Source: Brevundimonas pondensis (GTDB lineage: Bacteria; Pseudomonadota; Alphaproteobacteria; Caulobacterales; Caulobacteraceae). From it: DNA of 64,000 nucleotides. Both the position numbers and the translations under genes were made by a program. The notes under the pieces were generated by a model. That model was not told where the DNA came from, searched no databases, and saw only the letters and a program-made list of their open reading frames with translations. Positions 47,368 through 56,092 of the stretch are shown in pieces (the stretch's first letter is position 1; the number at the start of each line of letters is the position of its first letter). Location of the stretch: NCBI RefSeq assembly GCF_017487345.1, contig NZ_CP062006.1, forward strand, positions 1,060,001-1,124,000. Reading direction: 5' to 3'.

Positions 47368-47412
47368 TCCTTAGGGAAGGCAGCGGTCAGGCCGTTTGCG
47401 GTCCGACAATGA

Positions 47413-47444
47413 AGCGCCGCTGGGGCGACCCGGCGGCGCTTTTT
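47413..47444 (+). terminator. Rho-independent terminator
   Basis: AGCGCCGC (47413-47420) pairs with GCGGCGCT (47433-47440), 12-base loop, with a run of five T from 47440 to 47444. It ends transcripts coming from flbT-flaF and/or the 21-codon ORF. Confidence 0.85.
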
Positions 47445-47491
47445 GCATGGGATTGCGTTGTGTGATCGCGCAACGCGCTGCTTGAGCGTGG

Positions 47492-48130
47492 TCAGAACAA
47501 CGTGCCGATCCAGTGGGCGATGCCGTGGACGATCGTCACTACAGTGGTCCACACCAGAGCCAGATAGACGCCGCAGACGGCTGTGCCGATCAGTCCGGCG
47601 ATGATGAAGATCCCGTCGCGCTGAATGATGGCCAGACCGAAGACGGCCAGGGTCAGGCCGGGTAGGGCGTCGCCGAAAGGCACGGGCAGGGCCATCATCA
47701 GCGCCAGAAGGATGCAGATGATCCCGACGACGACGTCGGCGGCCTCACCTGTCAGGACCGGGATACGGGGGCGCGTCAGTCGTTCCACCTGACGCAGGCG
47801 GGGCAGGATTTTCTGGCTGGCGTTCTGGTAGGTGGCGCGGCTGACCGAGGCCTTCATCAGCCAGCGCGGCAGCCAGACCTTGTCACGTTGCAGGGCCAAC
47901 TCGGCGGCGATCAGGATGATCGGAACCGAAAAGACCGCCTTGCCGCCGGGTGGCCAGGGAATCAGGGCCATCAACGACAGCATCAGGATGACGGCGCCAA
48001 AGCCGCGTTCCCCGAAGGCTGCGACCATCTCCCTCAGGCTGAGCTTGGGATCTTCGCCATAGCCCAAAGATTCCAGAACGTCCGAGAACGTCCGGCTCTC
48101 GTCGGGCGGCGGCGTGGGGACAAGCGTCAT
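47492..48130 (-). CDS. exoD: ExoD-family membrane protein
   Basis: 212 residues with about four hydrophobic segments after a polar N-terminus. Family patterns are LSLREMVAAFGERGFGAVIL, ALIPWPPGGKAVFSVPIIL and ITLAVFGLAIIQRDG-like LTLAVFGLAIIQRDGI. ExoD affects exopolysaccharide synthesis and alkaline tolerance in rhizobia; the biochemical role is unknown. Confidence 0.85.
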   Translation of the reverse strand: MTLVPTPPPDESRTFSDVLESLGYGEDPKLSLREMVAAFGERGFGAVILMLSLMALIPWPPGGKAVFSVPIILIAAELALQRDKVWLPRWLMKASVSRATYQNASQKILPRLRQVERLTRPRIPVLTGEAADVVVGIICILLALMMALPVPFGDALPGLTLAVFGLAIIQRDGIFIIAGLIGTAVCGVYLALVWTTVVTIVHGIAHWIGTLF

Positions 48131-48211
48131 CAGGCGAGACTCGGGGAGCGAAGGTTCGCCAAGTTAGGGGCGGGACGAACGGTGCGCCATCCCTGACGCG
48201 TCAGGTGCGGC

Positions 48212-48400
48212 TTAATGTTTCGTCACGTGCTCGGGCTTGCCCTTGCGCCTGGTGTGGGCGAGCTCTTCCAGTTGCTTCTCGGTCATCGATTCCATCATGG
48301 ATTGCGATGCGCCCTTCAGCTTGGATCGGGGCGTCTCACCGCGCTTGGCGGACAGGGCGGCCCCGGCGGCCTTTTGCTGGGCGGCGGACTTGGCGGGCAT
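48212..48400 (-). CDS. DUF3008 small basic protein
   Basis: 62 residues, rich in Lys, Ala and Ser. PAKSAAQQKAAGAALSAKRG and GASQSMMESMTEKQLEELA are the DUF3008 signature. Likely binds nucleic acid or is a stress protein; function not known. GGAGCAACC precedes the start. Confidence 0.82.
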   Translation of the reverse strand: MPAKSAAQQKAAGAALSAKRGETPRSKLKGASQSMMESMTEKQLEELAHTRRKGKPEHVTKH

Positions 48401-48453
48401 GGCGGTTGCTCCTGCGTGAGCAAGAAAAACCGTCCGCCCGCCGTGTCGTTCCG

Positions 48454-49620
48454 TCAGCCCAGAAGCTCGCGTCCGATCAGGAAGCGGCGGATCTCATTGG
48501 TGCCAGCGCCGATGTCATAGAGCTTGGCGTCGCGCACCAGGCGCTCGACCGGCCATTCCTTGGTGTAGCCGGCGCCGCCCAGGGCCTGGACGGCCTCCAG
48601 CGAGACCTTCACGGCGTTCTCCGAGGCCAGCAGGATCGCTCCGGCTGCATCGTAGCGGGTGGTCTTGCCCTGATCGCAGGCGCGGGCGACGGCGTAGACA
48701 TAGGCGCGGGCGCTGTTCAGGGCGACATACATGTCGGCGACCTTGGCCTGCATCAGCTGGAAGCTGCCGATGGCCTTGCCGAACTGCTTGCGCTCGCGGA
48801 CGTAGGGCAGGACCACGTCCAGAGCCGCCTGCATGATGCCCAGGGGACCGGCCGACAGGACGGCGCGTTCATAGTCCAGACCGCTCATCAGCACGCCGGC
48901 GCCGCCGCCGACCGGACCCATGACGTTCTCTTCGGGGATCTCGCAGTCCTCGAACACCAGTTCGGCGGTGTCCGAGCCGCGCATGCCCATCTTGTCCAGC
49001 TTCTTGGAGACGCTGAAGCCCTTCATGCCGCGCTCGACCAGGAAGGCGGTGCAGCCCTTGGAGCCGGCCTCAGGGTCGGTCTTGGCGTAGACGACCAGGG
49101 TGTCGGCCGAGGGGGCGTTGGTAATCCAGAACTTGGTGCCGTTCAGGACGTAGCGGTCGCCCTTCTTGTCGGCGCGGGTGCGCATCGACATGACGTCCGA
49201 GCCCGAACCGGCCTCCGACATGGCCAGGGAGCCGACGTGTTCGCCCGAGATCAGCTTGGGCAGATACTTGTGCTTCTGCTCGGGCGTGCCCCAGCGGCGG
49301 ATCTGGTTGACGCAGAGGTTGGAGTGGGCGCCGTAGCTGAGGCCGATCGAGGCCGAGGCGCGCGACACTTCCTCCATCGCCACCACATGTTCGAGGTAGC
49401 CGAGGCCGAGGCCGCCGAACTCTTCCTCGACCGTGATGCCGTGCAGGCCCATCTCGCCCATTTCGGGCCAGAGCTCACGCTTGAACTCGTTCTTCTCGTC
49501 GATTTCGGCGGCCAGGGGGGCCAGCCGGTCGGCGGCCCAGCGGGCGGTGGTTTCACGAATGGCGTCGGCGTTCTCGCCGAGGCCGAATTCCATGGATTGG
49601 GGCGCGAAGGGAATGCTCAT
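48454..49620 (-). CDS. ivd: Isovaleryl-CoA dehydrogenase
   Basis: 388 residues from ATG 49620; an ATG 24 bases upstream is possible but adds a tail not usual in the family. FAD acyl-CoA dehydrogenase motifs: [57 protein letters not shown], and the C-terminal [19 protein letters not shown]. The position of the catalytic Glu in YERAVL is characteristic of isovaleryl-CoA dehydrogenases, which act in leucine breakdown to 3-methylcrotonyl-CoA. No other leucine-degradation gene is visible next to it. Confidence 0.9.
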   Translation of the reverse strand: MSIPFAPQSMEFGLGENADAIRETTARWAADRLAPLAAEIDEKNEFKRELWPEMGEMGLHGITVEEEFGGLGLGYLEHVVAMEEVSRASASIGLSYGAHSNLCVNQIRRWGTPEQKHKYLPKLISGEHVGSLAMSEAGSGSDVMSMRTRADKKGDRYVLNGTKFWITNAPSADTLVVYAKTDPEAGSKGCTAFLVERGMKGFSVSKKLDKMGMRGSDTAELVFEDCEIPEENVMGPVGGGAGVLMSGLDYERAVLSAGPLGIMQAALDVVLPYVRERKQFGKAIGSFQLMQAKVADMYVALNSARAYVYAVARACDQGKTTRYDAAGAILLASENAVKVSLEAVQALGGAGYTKEWPVERLVRDAKLYDIGAGTNEIRRFLIGRELLG

Positions 49621-49662
49621 GCCGTAAGGCGTAGCATCGCGCACGCGCTTCGCCTAGCGGCC

Positions 49663-50460
49663 TCAGACGGCGCTCTTATTGTTCCGCTTGCGGGTCAGGT
49701 TCCAGAGCGCTGCGCCGATGAAGACCAGGCCGATGATCGCCAGCGCGCCGCCAATGACGACGGTGCCGTCCGTCGCCTGTTGGCCTGCCAGGACGCGGCG
49801 GAAGGCGGCGACGCCGGCGGCGAAGGCCAGCAGACCGATCCCGCCGATGAAGACGACGGCGCCGGTGTCATTCAAGGTCGGCGTGGCGCGTCTTTCATGA
49901 CGCAAGACCTGAATCGTGGCGGGCGCGCCGTCGTCAGGAGCCTCGGTCCGCGAATCCGCCCCGCGGACCGGCGCGGTCAACAGCATGTCGAGCGGAGCGG
50001 GTTGATCGGGAGCGGCGTCGAACAGGGCGCGTTCGGCCGAACGACGTCGATAGGGGGCGTCGACGGGAGGCTGAACCCGATCGGGCCATCCGCTCAGGGC
50101 CTCGGCGGCGCGGGCGGGGGCGCCGGCGTTCAACTGCTCCAGAACGTCGGAGCCTTCAAAGCGCTGGATTCCGACCGAGAAGATGAAACTGGCCAGGGCG
50201 TCGAACTGGTGCTGATTGAGTGGAATCGAGACGCGGTTGTTGATGGCCTCGACGATGGGCAGCAGGTCGTACTGCAGCAGCAACTCGGCCTCGGCTTCGG
50301 TGATGGTCGCATCGGCGCGGGCGGATTTCGTATGGCCATAGCCGATCACCGCTACCCCGTCGCGACGGCGTACGGTCCGGGGGCGGAAGCCCTCGAAGCT
50401 CTTGATCAGAAGCAGGCCCTCGCGGGACACCTTCAGACGCTGGGAGGTTGTTGCGGACAC
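49663..50460 (-). CDS. GH24 lysozyme-like protein with C-terminal membrane anchor
   Basis: 265 residues from GTG 50460. The N-terminal ~140 residues are a T4-lysozyme-type muramidase: catalytic Glu in KSFEGFRPRTV, GYGHT, LNQHQFDALASFIFSVG. A polar linker (~150-200) then leads to two membrane helices (~200-220, ~232-252) and a basic end (RKRNNK). There is no signal peptide. The reverse layout, enzyme first and anchor last, is unusual for endolysins and may place the domain at the membrane for cell-wall remodelling or phage-derived lysis. Confidence 0.8.
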   Translation of the reverse strand: MSATTSQRLKVSREGLLLIKSFEGFRPRTVRRRDGVAVIGYGHTKSARADATITEAEAELLLQYDLLPIVEAINNRVSIPLNQHQFDALASFIFSVGIQRFEGSDVLEQLNAGAPARAAEALSGWPDRVQPPVDAPYRRRSAERALFDAAPDQPAPLDMLLTAPVRGADSRTEAPDDGAPATIQVLRHERRATPTLNDTGAVVFIGGIGLLAFAAGVAAFRRVLAGQQATDGTVVIGGALAIIGLVFIGAALWNLTRKRNNKSAV

Positions 50461-50534
50461 GGACTGACCCAATTCGGAACGGGCGCGCTCGCCCGCAAGG
50501 CGAAGCAGCAAGCCGCGTTCCGAACGACGTCGGA

Positions 50535-51950
50535 TCAGAGCAGGACGATGGTCGCCAGACCGAGGAAGATCAGGAAGCCGAAGAAGTCCGTCGTCGCCGT
50601 CACGAAGACCGCCGAGGAGACGGCCGGGTCGAACTTCAGCTTCGACAGCGTCAGGGGCGTCAGGACGCCGACGGTGGCCGCAACCAGCAGGTTCAGGATC
50701 ATGGCCGCGGCGATGACCGCGCCCAGGCGCCATTCCTGGAACCAGAAGCCCGCCGCCAGACCGATCAGGGGCGCCAGGACCAGGCCGTTGGCCAGGCCCA
50801 CGGTCAGTTCGCGCCAGAAGGTGCGGGCGGCGTTGGACGAGGTCAGCTCACGCGTGGCCAGGGCCCGCACGGTGACCGTCAGGGCCTGGGTGCCGGCGTT
50901 GCCGCCGATGGCCGAGACGATGGGCATCAGCACCGCCAGGGCGACGATTTGCTGGATCGTGCCCTCGAAGAAGGCGATGACCCCGGCGCCGAGGACGGCG
51001 GTGAACAGGTTGATACCCAGCCAGGGCACGCGACCGCGCACGATCTCCAGCACGCCCGACGACCGGTCCTCATCGGAAACACCGGCCAGGCGCAGGATGT
51101 CCTCGCGGTTCTCTTCCTGAATGATGTGAACGATGTCATCGACCGTCAGCTGACCGACCAGCCGCCCGCCGGTATCGACGACGGGCGCAGAGATCAGGTT
51201 GTACTTCTCGAAGATGTAGGCGACCTCTTCCTGATCGACATCGACGTCGATGGCGTTGATCGGCTCCATGAGCTCGGTCAGCGGCGTCTCGCGCGGCGCC
51301 CGCAGCAGGCGACTGATCGCCACGCCGCCGACCGGGCGGTTCACTGGATCGACAACATAGATGTCGAAGAAGAGCTCGGGCAGTTCCTCGCCCTGGCGGC
51401 GGACGTGGTCGATGGTGTCGCCGACGTTCCAGAACTGCGGCGCGGCCATGACCTCGCGCTGCATCAGACGGCCGGCGGAATCCTCCGGGTAGCCCAGCGA
51501 GCTCTCAATCGCGGCGCGATCGACCTCGGGCATGGCGGCCAGGACTTTTTCGCGCTGGTCGTCCTCCAGGTCCTCGACCACGGCGGCGGCGTCGTCGGAG
51601 TCCAGCTCCTGCAGGGCTTCGGCCAGGGTCGCCGAAGGGACACGTTCCAGCACCTCCTCGCGGATGCCGTCGTCCAGCTCGGGCAGGGTGTCGGCCAGGA
51701 GATCCGGCGGCAGCCACTGGACCACCACGGCGCGGTGCTCGGCCGTCAGGAAACCCATCAGGTCGGCGACGTCGGCGGGGTGCAGGTCTTCCAGCAAGCC
51801 GCGCAGGCGCATGCCGTCGCCGTCGTCGGCGGCGTCCACGACCTTTTCGACGAAGGACGCCGTCAGGGCGTAGTCCTCGCCGAGGGCGACGTGATCTTCG
51901 GTTTCGATTTCGGGAGCAGGGGCCGGGAAGGCGGAATCCGTGTTGGTCAC
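50535..51950 (-). CDS. mgtE: MgtE-family magnesium transporter
   Basis: 471 residues. The acidic N-domain (LEDLHPADVADLMGFL, ELDSDDAAAVVEDL) and two CBS domains (ALFF-like ELFFDIYVVD, NLISAPVVDTGGRLVGQLT) form the Mg-sensing gate. Five membrane helices follow with the pore signature ISAIGGNAGTQALTVTVRAL. It imports Mg2+ and closes when cytosolic Mg2+ is high. All domains are present. Confidence 0.94.
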   Translation of the reverse strand: MTNTDSAFPAPAPEIETEDHVALGEDYALTASFVEKVVDAADDGDGMRLRGLLEDLHPADVADLMGFLTAEHRAVVVQWLPPDLLADTLPELDDGIREEVLERVPSATLAEALQELDSDDAAAVVEDLEDDQREKVLAAMPEVDRAAIESSLGYPEDSAGRLMQREVMAAPQFWNVGDTIDHVRRQGEELPELFFDIYVVDPVNRPVGGVAISRLLRAPRETPLTELMEPINAIDVDVDQEEVAYIFEKYNLISAPVVDTGGRLVGQLTVDDIVHIIQEENREDILRLAGVSDEDRSSGVLEIVRGRVPWLGINLFTAVLGAGVIAFFEGTIQQIVALAVLMPIVSAIGGNAGTQALTVTVRALATRELTSSNAARTFWRELTVGLANGLVLAPLIGLAAGFWFQEWRLGAVIAAAMILNLLVAATVGVLTPLTLSKLKFDPAVSSAVFVTATTDFFGFLIFLGLATIVLL

Positions 51951-52009
51951 GTGTCTGCCTCCCCGATGATCAGCCTGGTAGTAGCCGAGTGTCGCCCTGT
52001 CAGATCAGA

Positions 52010-52094
52010 TGGTGCGGTCGAGAAGACTCGAACTTCCACGGGTTGCCCCACAGCGACCTCAACGCTGCGCGTCTACCAATTCCGCCACGACCGC
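52010..52094 (-). tRNA. tRNA-Leu (anticodon GAG)
   Basis: 85 bases with encoded CCA. Acceptor GCGGTCG/CGACCGC, anticodon arm CAGCG-TTGAGGT-CGCTG (anticodon GAG), a variable stem (TGGGGCAACCC region) and T arm with GTTCGAGT. Class II layout fits leucine. Confidence 0.95.
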
Positions 52095-52195
52095 TCGCAT
52101 CGGAGGGCGGGCAATAGCGGAGAGGCGACGGAAAGAAAAGGGGGTTTTGCGCAAATAGGTGAAGTCTCGGCTTTTCCTGCTGATTCACCATCGAG

Positions 52196-52237
52196 AGCCG
52201 CGTCGGGTCGAGAAGGCCGAGCCTTCTGGTCGCGGCT
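52196..52237. repeat. 42-bp palindromic repeat, copy 1
   Basis: Starts AGCCGCGTCGGGTCGAGAAG and ends CGCGGCT. Outer arms AGCCGCG/CGCGGCT and inner arms AGAAGGC/GCCTTCT form one long hairpin. A second copy begins 85 bases further on. Confidence 0.75.
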
Positions 52238-52280
52238 CAACAAGGATGCGTGGCGCGGTCTGACCGCGGCTCCAACATCA

Positions 52281-52322
52281 AGCCGCGTCGGGTCGAAAAG
52301 GCGGAGCCTTTTGAGCGCGGCT
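52281..52322. repeat. 42-bp palindromic repeat, copy 2
   Basis: Same 42-base length and same outer arms as copy 1. The inner stem reads AAAAGGC/GCCTTTT, so a G-C pair became A-T on both sides: the change keeps pairing. Such paired changes indicate selection on RNA or DNA structure, or spread as a REP-like family. It ends 5 bases before the end of fliN, so it could also end fliN transcripts. Confidence 0.75.
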
Positions 52323-52327
52323 AAGAA

Positions 52328-52633
52328 TTAAGCCGCGCCGGCCATGAAGTCGTAGACGTCGGCGGTGCGGGTCACGGTGATGGCGATGCGGTCGTCGCGA
52401 ATCTCGATCTCGCCGCGCGCCACCGGGTGATTGTTGGCCAGGATCCAGACCTCGTCGCGTTCGGAGGCGTCAAGCGGGATCACAGCGCCGCGACCCATGC
52501 GCAGCAGCTGTTGCATCGGCAGGACCGAACGGCCCAGCACGACCGAAATCTCGACATCGACGGCTTCGATCTGGCTCAAGACGATACTCGCAATCAACGG
52601 GCGGCCCTTGCGCCGACGCGTTCGGACACACAT
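52328..52633 (-). CDS. fliN: FliN-like flagellar motor switch protein
   Basis: 101 residues. The SpoA domain is clear: EAVDVEISVVLGRSVLPM, LLRMGRGAVIPLD, DEVWILANNHPVARGEI. FliN forms the lower part of the C-ring that sets rotation direction. ATG 52633 has no good ribosome binding site; an internal start nearer the SpoA domain is possible. It diverges from lipB with only 9 bases between starts, which is tight for two promoters. Confidence 0.85.
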   Translation of the reverse strand: MCVRTRRRKGRPLIASIVLSQIEAVDVEISVVLGRSVLPMQQLLRMGRGAVIPLDASERDEVWILANNHPVARGEIEIRDDRIAITVTRTADVYDFMAGAA

Positions 52634-52642
52634 TGAAGCTTC

Positions 52643-53359
52643 ATGCTTGCCGACCCGTTAAGCCTGACCGAAACATCTCTGATCCGCGCCGACGGTCGCC
52701 CTGTGCACTGGGCGGTCTCGACCGGCTATGTCGACTACGAACCCGCCGTCGCCGCGATGGAGGCGCGCGTCGCCGCCATCGCAGCGGGCGAGGCGGAGGA
52801 AGTCGTCTGGCTGCTGGAGCATCCTCCCCTTTATACGGCGGGGGTCTCGGCCAGGGATGACGACCTGCTGGCGCCGGATCGCTTTCCGGTCCATCGCACC
52901 GGGCGGGGCGGGCAGTTCACCTATCACGGGCCGGGTCAACGCGTGGCCTATGTCATGTTGGACCTGAACCGGCGCGGCAAGGATGTGCGCGCCTTCGTGC
53001 ATGGCCTGGAAGACTGGATCATCGGCGCCCTGGACCAGTTCGGCGTCGAGGCCGGCATGCGCGAAGGCCGCGTCGGCGTCTGGGTCGAGCGCAAGGGGGC
53101 GGGCTGGAGCCGCGAAGACAAGATCGCCGCCATCGGCGTCAAGGTCCGCAAGTGGGTCAGTTTCCACGGCATCAGCCTGAACGTGGAGCCGGACCTGGAT
53201 CATTTCGGCGGCATCGTGCCCTGCGGCATCACCGAGCATGGCGTCACCAGCCTGGTCGATCTCGGCGTACTGGCGACGATGGACGAAGCGGATGGGGCCC
53301 TGAAGGCCTCGTTCGAGCGGGTTTTCGGTCCGGTTCAGGACGGCGAGGGGCCGCTCTGA
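52643..53359 (+). CDS. lipB: Lipoyl(octanoyl) transferase LipB
   Basis: 238 residues. It moves octanoyl from acyl carrier protein to lipoyl-domain lysines, the first step of lipoate synthesis. Motifs: [32 protein letters not shown], catalytic Lys167 in AIGVKVRKW and Cys194 in VPCGI. All are intact. It converges with the DUF805 gene, overlapping by 25 bases. Confidence 0.95.
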   Translation: MLADPLSLTETSLIRADGRPVHWAVSTGYVDYEPAVAAMEARVAAIAAGEAEEVVWLLEHPPLYTAGVSARDDDLLAPDRFPVHRTGRGGQFTYHGPGQRVAYVMLDLNRRGKDVRAFVHGLEDWIIGALDQFGVEAGMREGRVGVWVERKGAGWSREDKIAAIGVKVRKWVSFHGISLNVEPDLDHFGGIVPCGITEHGVTSLVDLGVLATMDEADGALKASFERVFGPVQDGEGPL

Positions 53360-53739
53360 GCCTGCCTCGGCGCGCCATGGCGGTTGAACGTCTTTTGTCC
53401 GGGCAGAAGGGCCAGATCGACGGCGACCAGGATCAGGATGACCGCGGCGATCCAGTCCAGCGGCGCCTGCGGGCGGGGCCATGCCATGGCGACGGCCAGC
53501 AGGATCGGCCCGCTCCGCCAGCCCGAACGCCCTCTGTCGTGCAGCCTCTGCGACAGGACGCAGGCGCCGCTGTAGAGGAGGATCGCCGCGACGATCCAGC
53601 CGGCGAGGTCGCGGGTTCTGAGCGGCGCCAGCAGATCGAACGTCGCCCACAGCGCCATCAGGACGCCCCCGCCCAGGATGAAGGAAATCCGGCCGATACG
53701 ACCGCTGGACGTCAGGAACAGGTCTGAGAAGCGGTGCAT
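53335..53739 (-). CDS. DUF805-like membrane protein
   Basis: 134 residues, four hydrophobic segments. [14 protein letters not shown] at the start and [12 protein letters not shown] in the middle are DUF805 signatures. Function unknown. Its 3' end overlaps lipB on the other strand. Confidence 0.78.
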   Translation of the reverse strand: MHRFSDLFLTSSGRIGRISFILGGGVLMALWATFDLLAPLRTRDLAGWIVAAILLYSGACVLSQRLHDRGRSGWRSGPILLAVAMAWPRPQAPLDWIAAVILILVAVDLALLPGQKTFNRHGAPRQAQSGPSPS

Positions 53740-53915
53740 CCGGCCTCGGGTCCAGGAGTTGTGAGCATTTCGCTTAGGGCGCTGACCGGCATGAGTAAAC
53801 CGGCGTGATCCAGCCCAAGCGTCGCGGTCAATTCGTCACGGGGGTGGAACCCGGCCCTTTCTTGGGTTTAAACACGGCCAAACCGCGTTTCGACGGCCCT
53901 CTGGGAGTATCCTTC

Positions 53916-55394
53916 ATGCAACGTCTGCTTACCGCCTCGGCGGCAGTGCTCGCTCTGGCCTTCGCGGCTGGAAGCGCCTCGGCCCAGAATTTCAGCGACC
54001 TCGCGCGTCAGGACCTTCAGGCCATGCACGACGCCCTGAAGGCCAACCATCCGGCCGCAGTGGTGCCGGGCGCGGCCAGCGAAACCTTCCGTGGTTGGAT
54101 CGACGCCGGCCTGCAGGACGCCTTGTCCAAGGCTGGTCAGGTCAATAGCGGCGAAAGCCACGCCTATCTGCTGCGCTACTACGCCAACGGTTTCCGCGAC
54201 GCGAACATCGTCACGAGCCCGACCTTTGAAGGCGCCAGCGCCTTCTTCGCGACCAGCTGGCCGGGCGTGGCCACGGCCTGGCGCAATGGTCAGTATGTCG
54301 TTTCCTATGTGCAGCCAGGCGTGCGCGGGGCTCCGCCGGTCGGCGCCGTGGTCAAGAGCTGCAACGTTCAGCCGATCGCCGACTTCGCCAAGGCCAAGCT
54401 GGATGGTTTCGAGGGCGACCTCACGACCGAAGCCGGTCGCGTGGCGACCGCGCCCTACCTGCTTTGGAATCGCAACAATCCGATGGCCGGCGGCGTGCCT
54501 TCGACGTGCGAATTCCAGGTCGGGCGTCGCACCCGCGACTATACGTTGAGCCCGCAACCGGCGACGGCTGTGAACCTGGAGGCTGCCTACCGTGCTTCGG
54601 TCTTCACGCCTGGCGCCGCCAAGCTCTCGATCGAACAGATCGACGGTCGCCCTTGGGTTCATGTCAATTCGCTGGCCGACAACGCCGGTTGGGACGCCTT
54701 CTTCGCTCAGGTTGAAGCCCAGGTCGCAGCCCTGCGGGGCGCCCAGGGTCTGGTCATCGACCTGCGCGGGGCCGAGGGCGATTCCATCAACGCCACGGCG
54801 CGCGGCTATGGCCTGGCCAACCGCATCTGGACGCCGGAATTCACCGTCAGCCGCCAGCCGGAAGCCGGGCAGATCACCTATCGCGCCACCACCGCCAACC
54901 GCCAGTGGTTCGCCGACACTCTGAACCGCATGCAATCGGACCCGCGCTTCGTGCAAGAGTCGGGTGCGGTGATCGAACAGACCCAGGCTATCGTTGCGGC
55001 CTTTGACGCGGCTCTGGCGGCAGGTCAGCAGACCTTCGTCATGCCGGGCCGTCCGTCGGTCGCCGACACCGGCGCCGCCAACCCGGTGCAGGGCAAGGTC
55101 GTGGTCCTCGTCGACGGCGGCTGCACCAACGGCTGCCTGGATACGCTCGACCTGCTGACCCGACTGCCCAATGTGCAACTGGCCGGTTCCGCGACGGCCG
55201 TGGACTCGATCTTCATCGAGCCGACGAAGCAGCGTCTGCCGTCCAACTATTCGGACCTCAGCTACGGCCATAAGGCCTGGACCACGCGTCAGCGCGGCAA
55301 CAACCAGGGCCATGTCCCGGCCCAGGGCCTGGCCTTCACCGGCAATCCTACCGACGAAGTCGCCGTGCGCGCCTGGGTCGGCGGTCTCTTCTAA
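53916..55394 (+). CDS. Secreted S41-peptidase-fold protein lacking the usual serine
   Basis: 492 residues from ATG 53916 (GGGAG upstream), signal peptide ending ASA-QN. An N-terminal helical region (~25-130) precedes a possible PDZ-like part and the S41 fold (~270-460): GLVIDLRGAEGDSINATARG and VVVLVDGGCTNGCLDTLDLL. In tail-specific proteases the second motif carries the catalytic Ser; here Cys and Asn occupy the region, so it may be a pseudo-enzyme or use Cys. The paired Cys could form a disulfide. The same VIDLRG/VLVD layout keeps it in the family. Confidence 0.72.
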   Translation: MQRLLTASAAVLALAFAAGSASAQNFSDLARQDLQAMHDALKANHPAAVVPGAASETFRGWIDAGLQDALSKAGQVNSGESHAYLLRYYANGFRDANIVTSPTFEGASAFFATSWPGVATAWRNGQYVVSYVQPGVRGAPPVGAVVKSCNVQPIADFAKAKLDGFEGDLTTEAGRVATAPYLLWNRNNPMAGGVPSTCEFQVGRRTRDYTLSPQPATAVNLEAAYRASVFTPGAAKLSIEQIDGRPWVHVNSLADNAGWDAFFAQVEAQVAALRGAQGLVIDLRGAEGDSINATARGYGLANRIWTPEFTVSRQPEAGQITYRATTANRQWFADTLNRMQSDPRFVQESGAVIEQTQAIVAAFDAALAAGQQTFVMPGRPSVADTGAANPVQGKVVVLVDGGCTNGCLDTLDLLTRLPNVQLAGSATAVDSIFIEPTKQRLPSNYSDLSYGHKAWTTRQRGNNQGHVPAQGLAFTGNPTDEVAVRAWVGGLF

Positions 55395-55396
55395 TA

Positions 55397-55449
55397 GGCC
55401 TACCGCCCTTCGGGCTCATTTCATGAGTGGGCCTACCGCCCTTTGGGCT
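55397..55449 (+). repeat. Two 20-bp direct repeats, each with a small hairpin
   Basis: GGCCTACCGCCCTTCGGGCT at 55397-55416 and the same with TTTG in place of TTCG at 55430-55449. Each contains GCCC/GGGC arms. Copies are spaced 33 bases start to start, directly after the S41-like gene. They may be a REP-like family or a messenger 3'-end structure. Confidence 0.65.
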
Positions 55450-55492
55450 ACTTGAGGCCCATTCAGGTGGTGAAGGCGTGTTGAGGCTATTG

Positions 55493-55530
55493 GGGCCGGA
55501 CGGTGGAAACATCGTCCGGCCCTTCCTATT
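55493..55530 (+). terminator. Intrinsic terminator after the S41-like gene
   Basis: GGGCCGGACG (55493-55502) pairs with CGTCCGGCCC (55513-55522), 10-base loop, followed by a T-rich tail (TTCCTATTTT). It lies 17 bases before msrB and so separates the two genes. Confidence 0.85.
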
Positions 55531-55538
55531 TTAGCCAT

Positions 55539-56030
55539 ATGACCCAGACCGAATCCCCTACGCCGCTGCGTTCGCCCTCGGGCTTTGATCTGACGCCGCC
55601 GAGCGATAGCCAGCGCGTGGCGCTGGAAGCCGACCTGTCGCCCGAGGAAAAGCGCGTCCTGCTGGCCCATGGCACTGAGGCGCCTTTCTGCGGCACCCTG
55701 TTGGGTGAGAAGCGGGCTGGCGTCTTCTGCTGTCGGGAATGCGGCCTGCCGCTGTTCCGGTCGGCCACCAAGTTCGAGAGCGGCACCGGCTGGCCCAGCT
55801 TCAGCGTGCCGGTGGACGAGACTCACGTCCGCGCTATCCGCGACGACAGCTACGGCATGGTGCGCGTCGAGACCCGTTGCGCCCGCTGCGACAGTCATCA
55901 GGGCCACGTCTTCCCCGACGGCCCGCCGCCGTCCGGTCTGCGTTACTGCATCAACTCGGTCGCGCTCAGCTTCGTGCCCGAAGGCGAGGCTCTGCCCGAC
56001 CCCCTGGGGCGCGGCGACGGGACGGCCTGA
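55539..56030 (+). CDS. msrB: Peptide-methionine (R)-S-oxide reductase MsrB
   Basis: 163 residues from ATG 55539. Zinc CxxC pairs are in CCREC and CARC; SGTGWPSF and the active-site Cys137 in RYCINSVALSF are intact. It repairs oxidised methionine in proteins, using thioredoxin. The N-terminal ~35 residues are an extra polar stretch; there is no signal peptide, so it is cytoplasmic. Confidence 0.94.
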   Translation: MTQTESPTPLRSPSGFDLTPPSDSQRVALEADLSPEEKRVLLAHGTEAPFCGTLLGEKRAGVFCCRECGLPLFRSATKFESGTGWPSFSVPVDETHVRAIRDDSYGMVRVETRCARCDSHQGHVFPDGPPPSGLRYCINSVALSFVPEGEALPDPLGRGDGTA

Positions 56031-56092
56031 GCGAATTGTCGTTTTGGGGCCGCATTTGCGGTTAGGGTAGAGTTGAACGGGAGTACGGGCGC

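Noticed and set aside
52245..52275. Possible third copy of the 42-bp palindrome between copies 1 and 2
   Set aside because: Only the GCGCGG/CCGCGG-type arms resemble the repeat; the core is missing.
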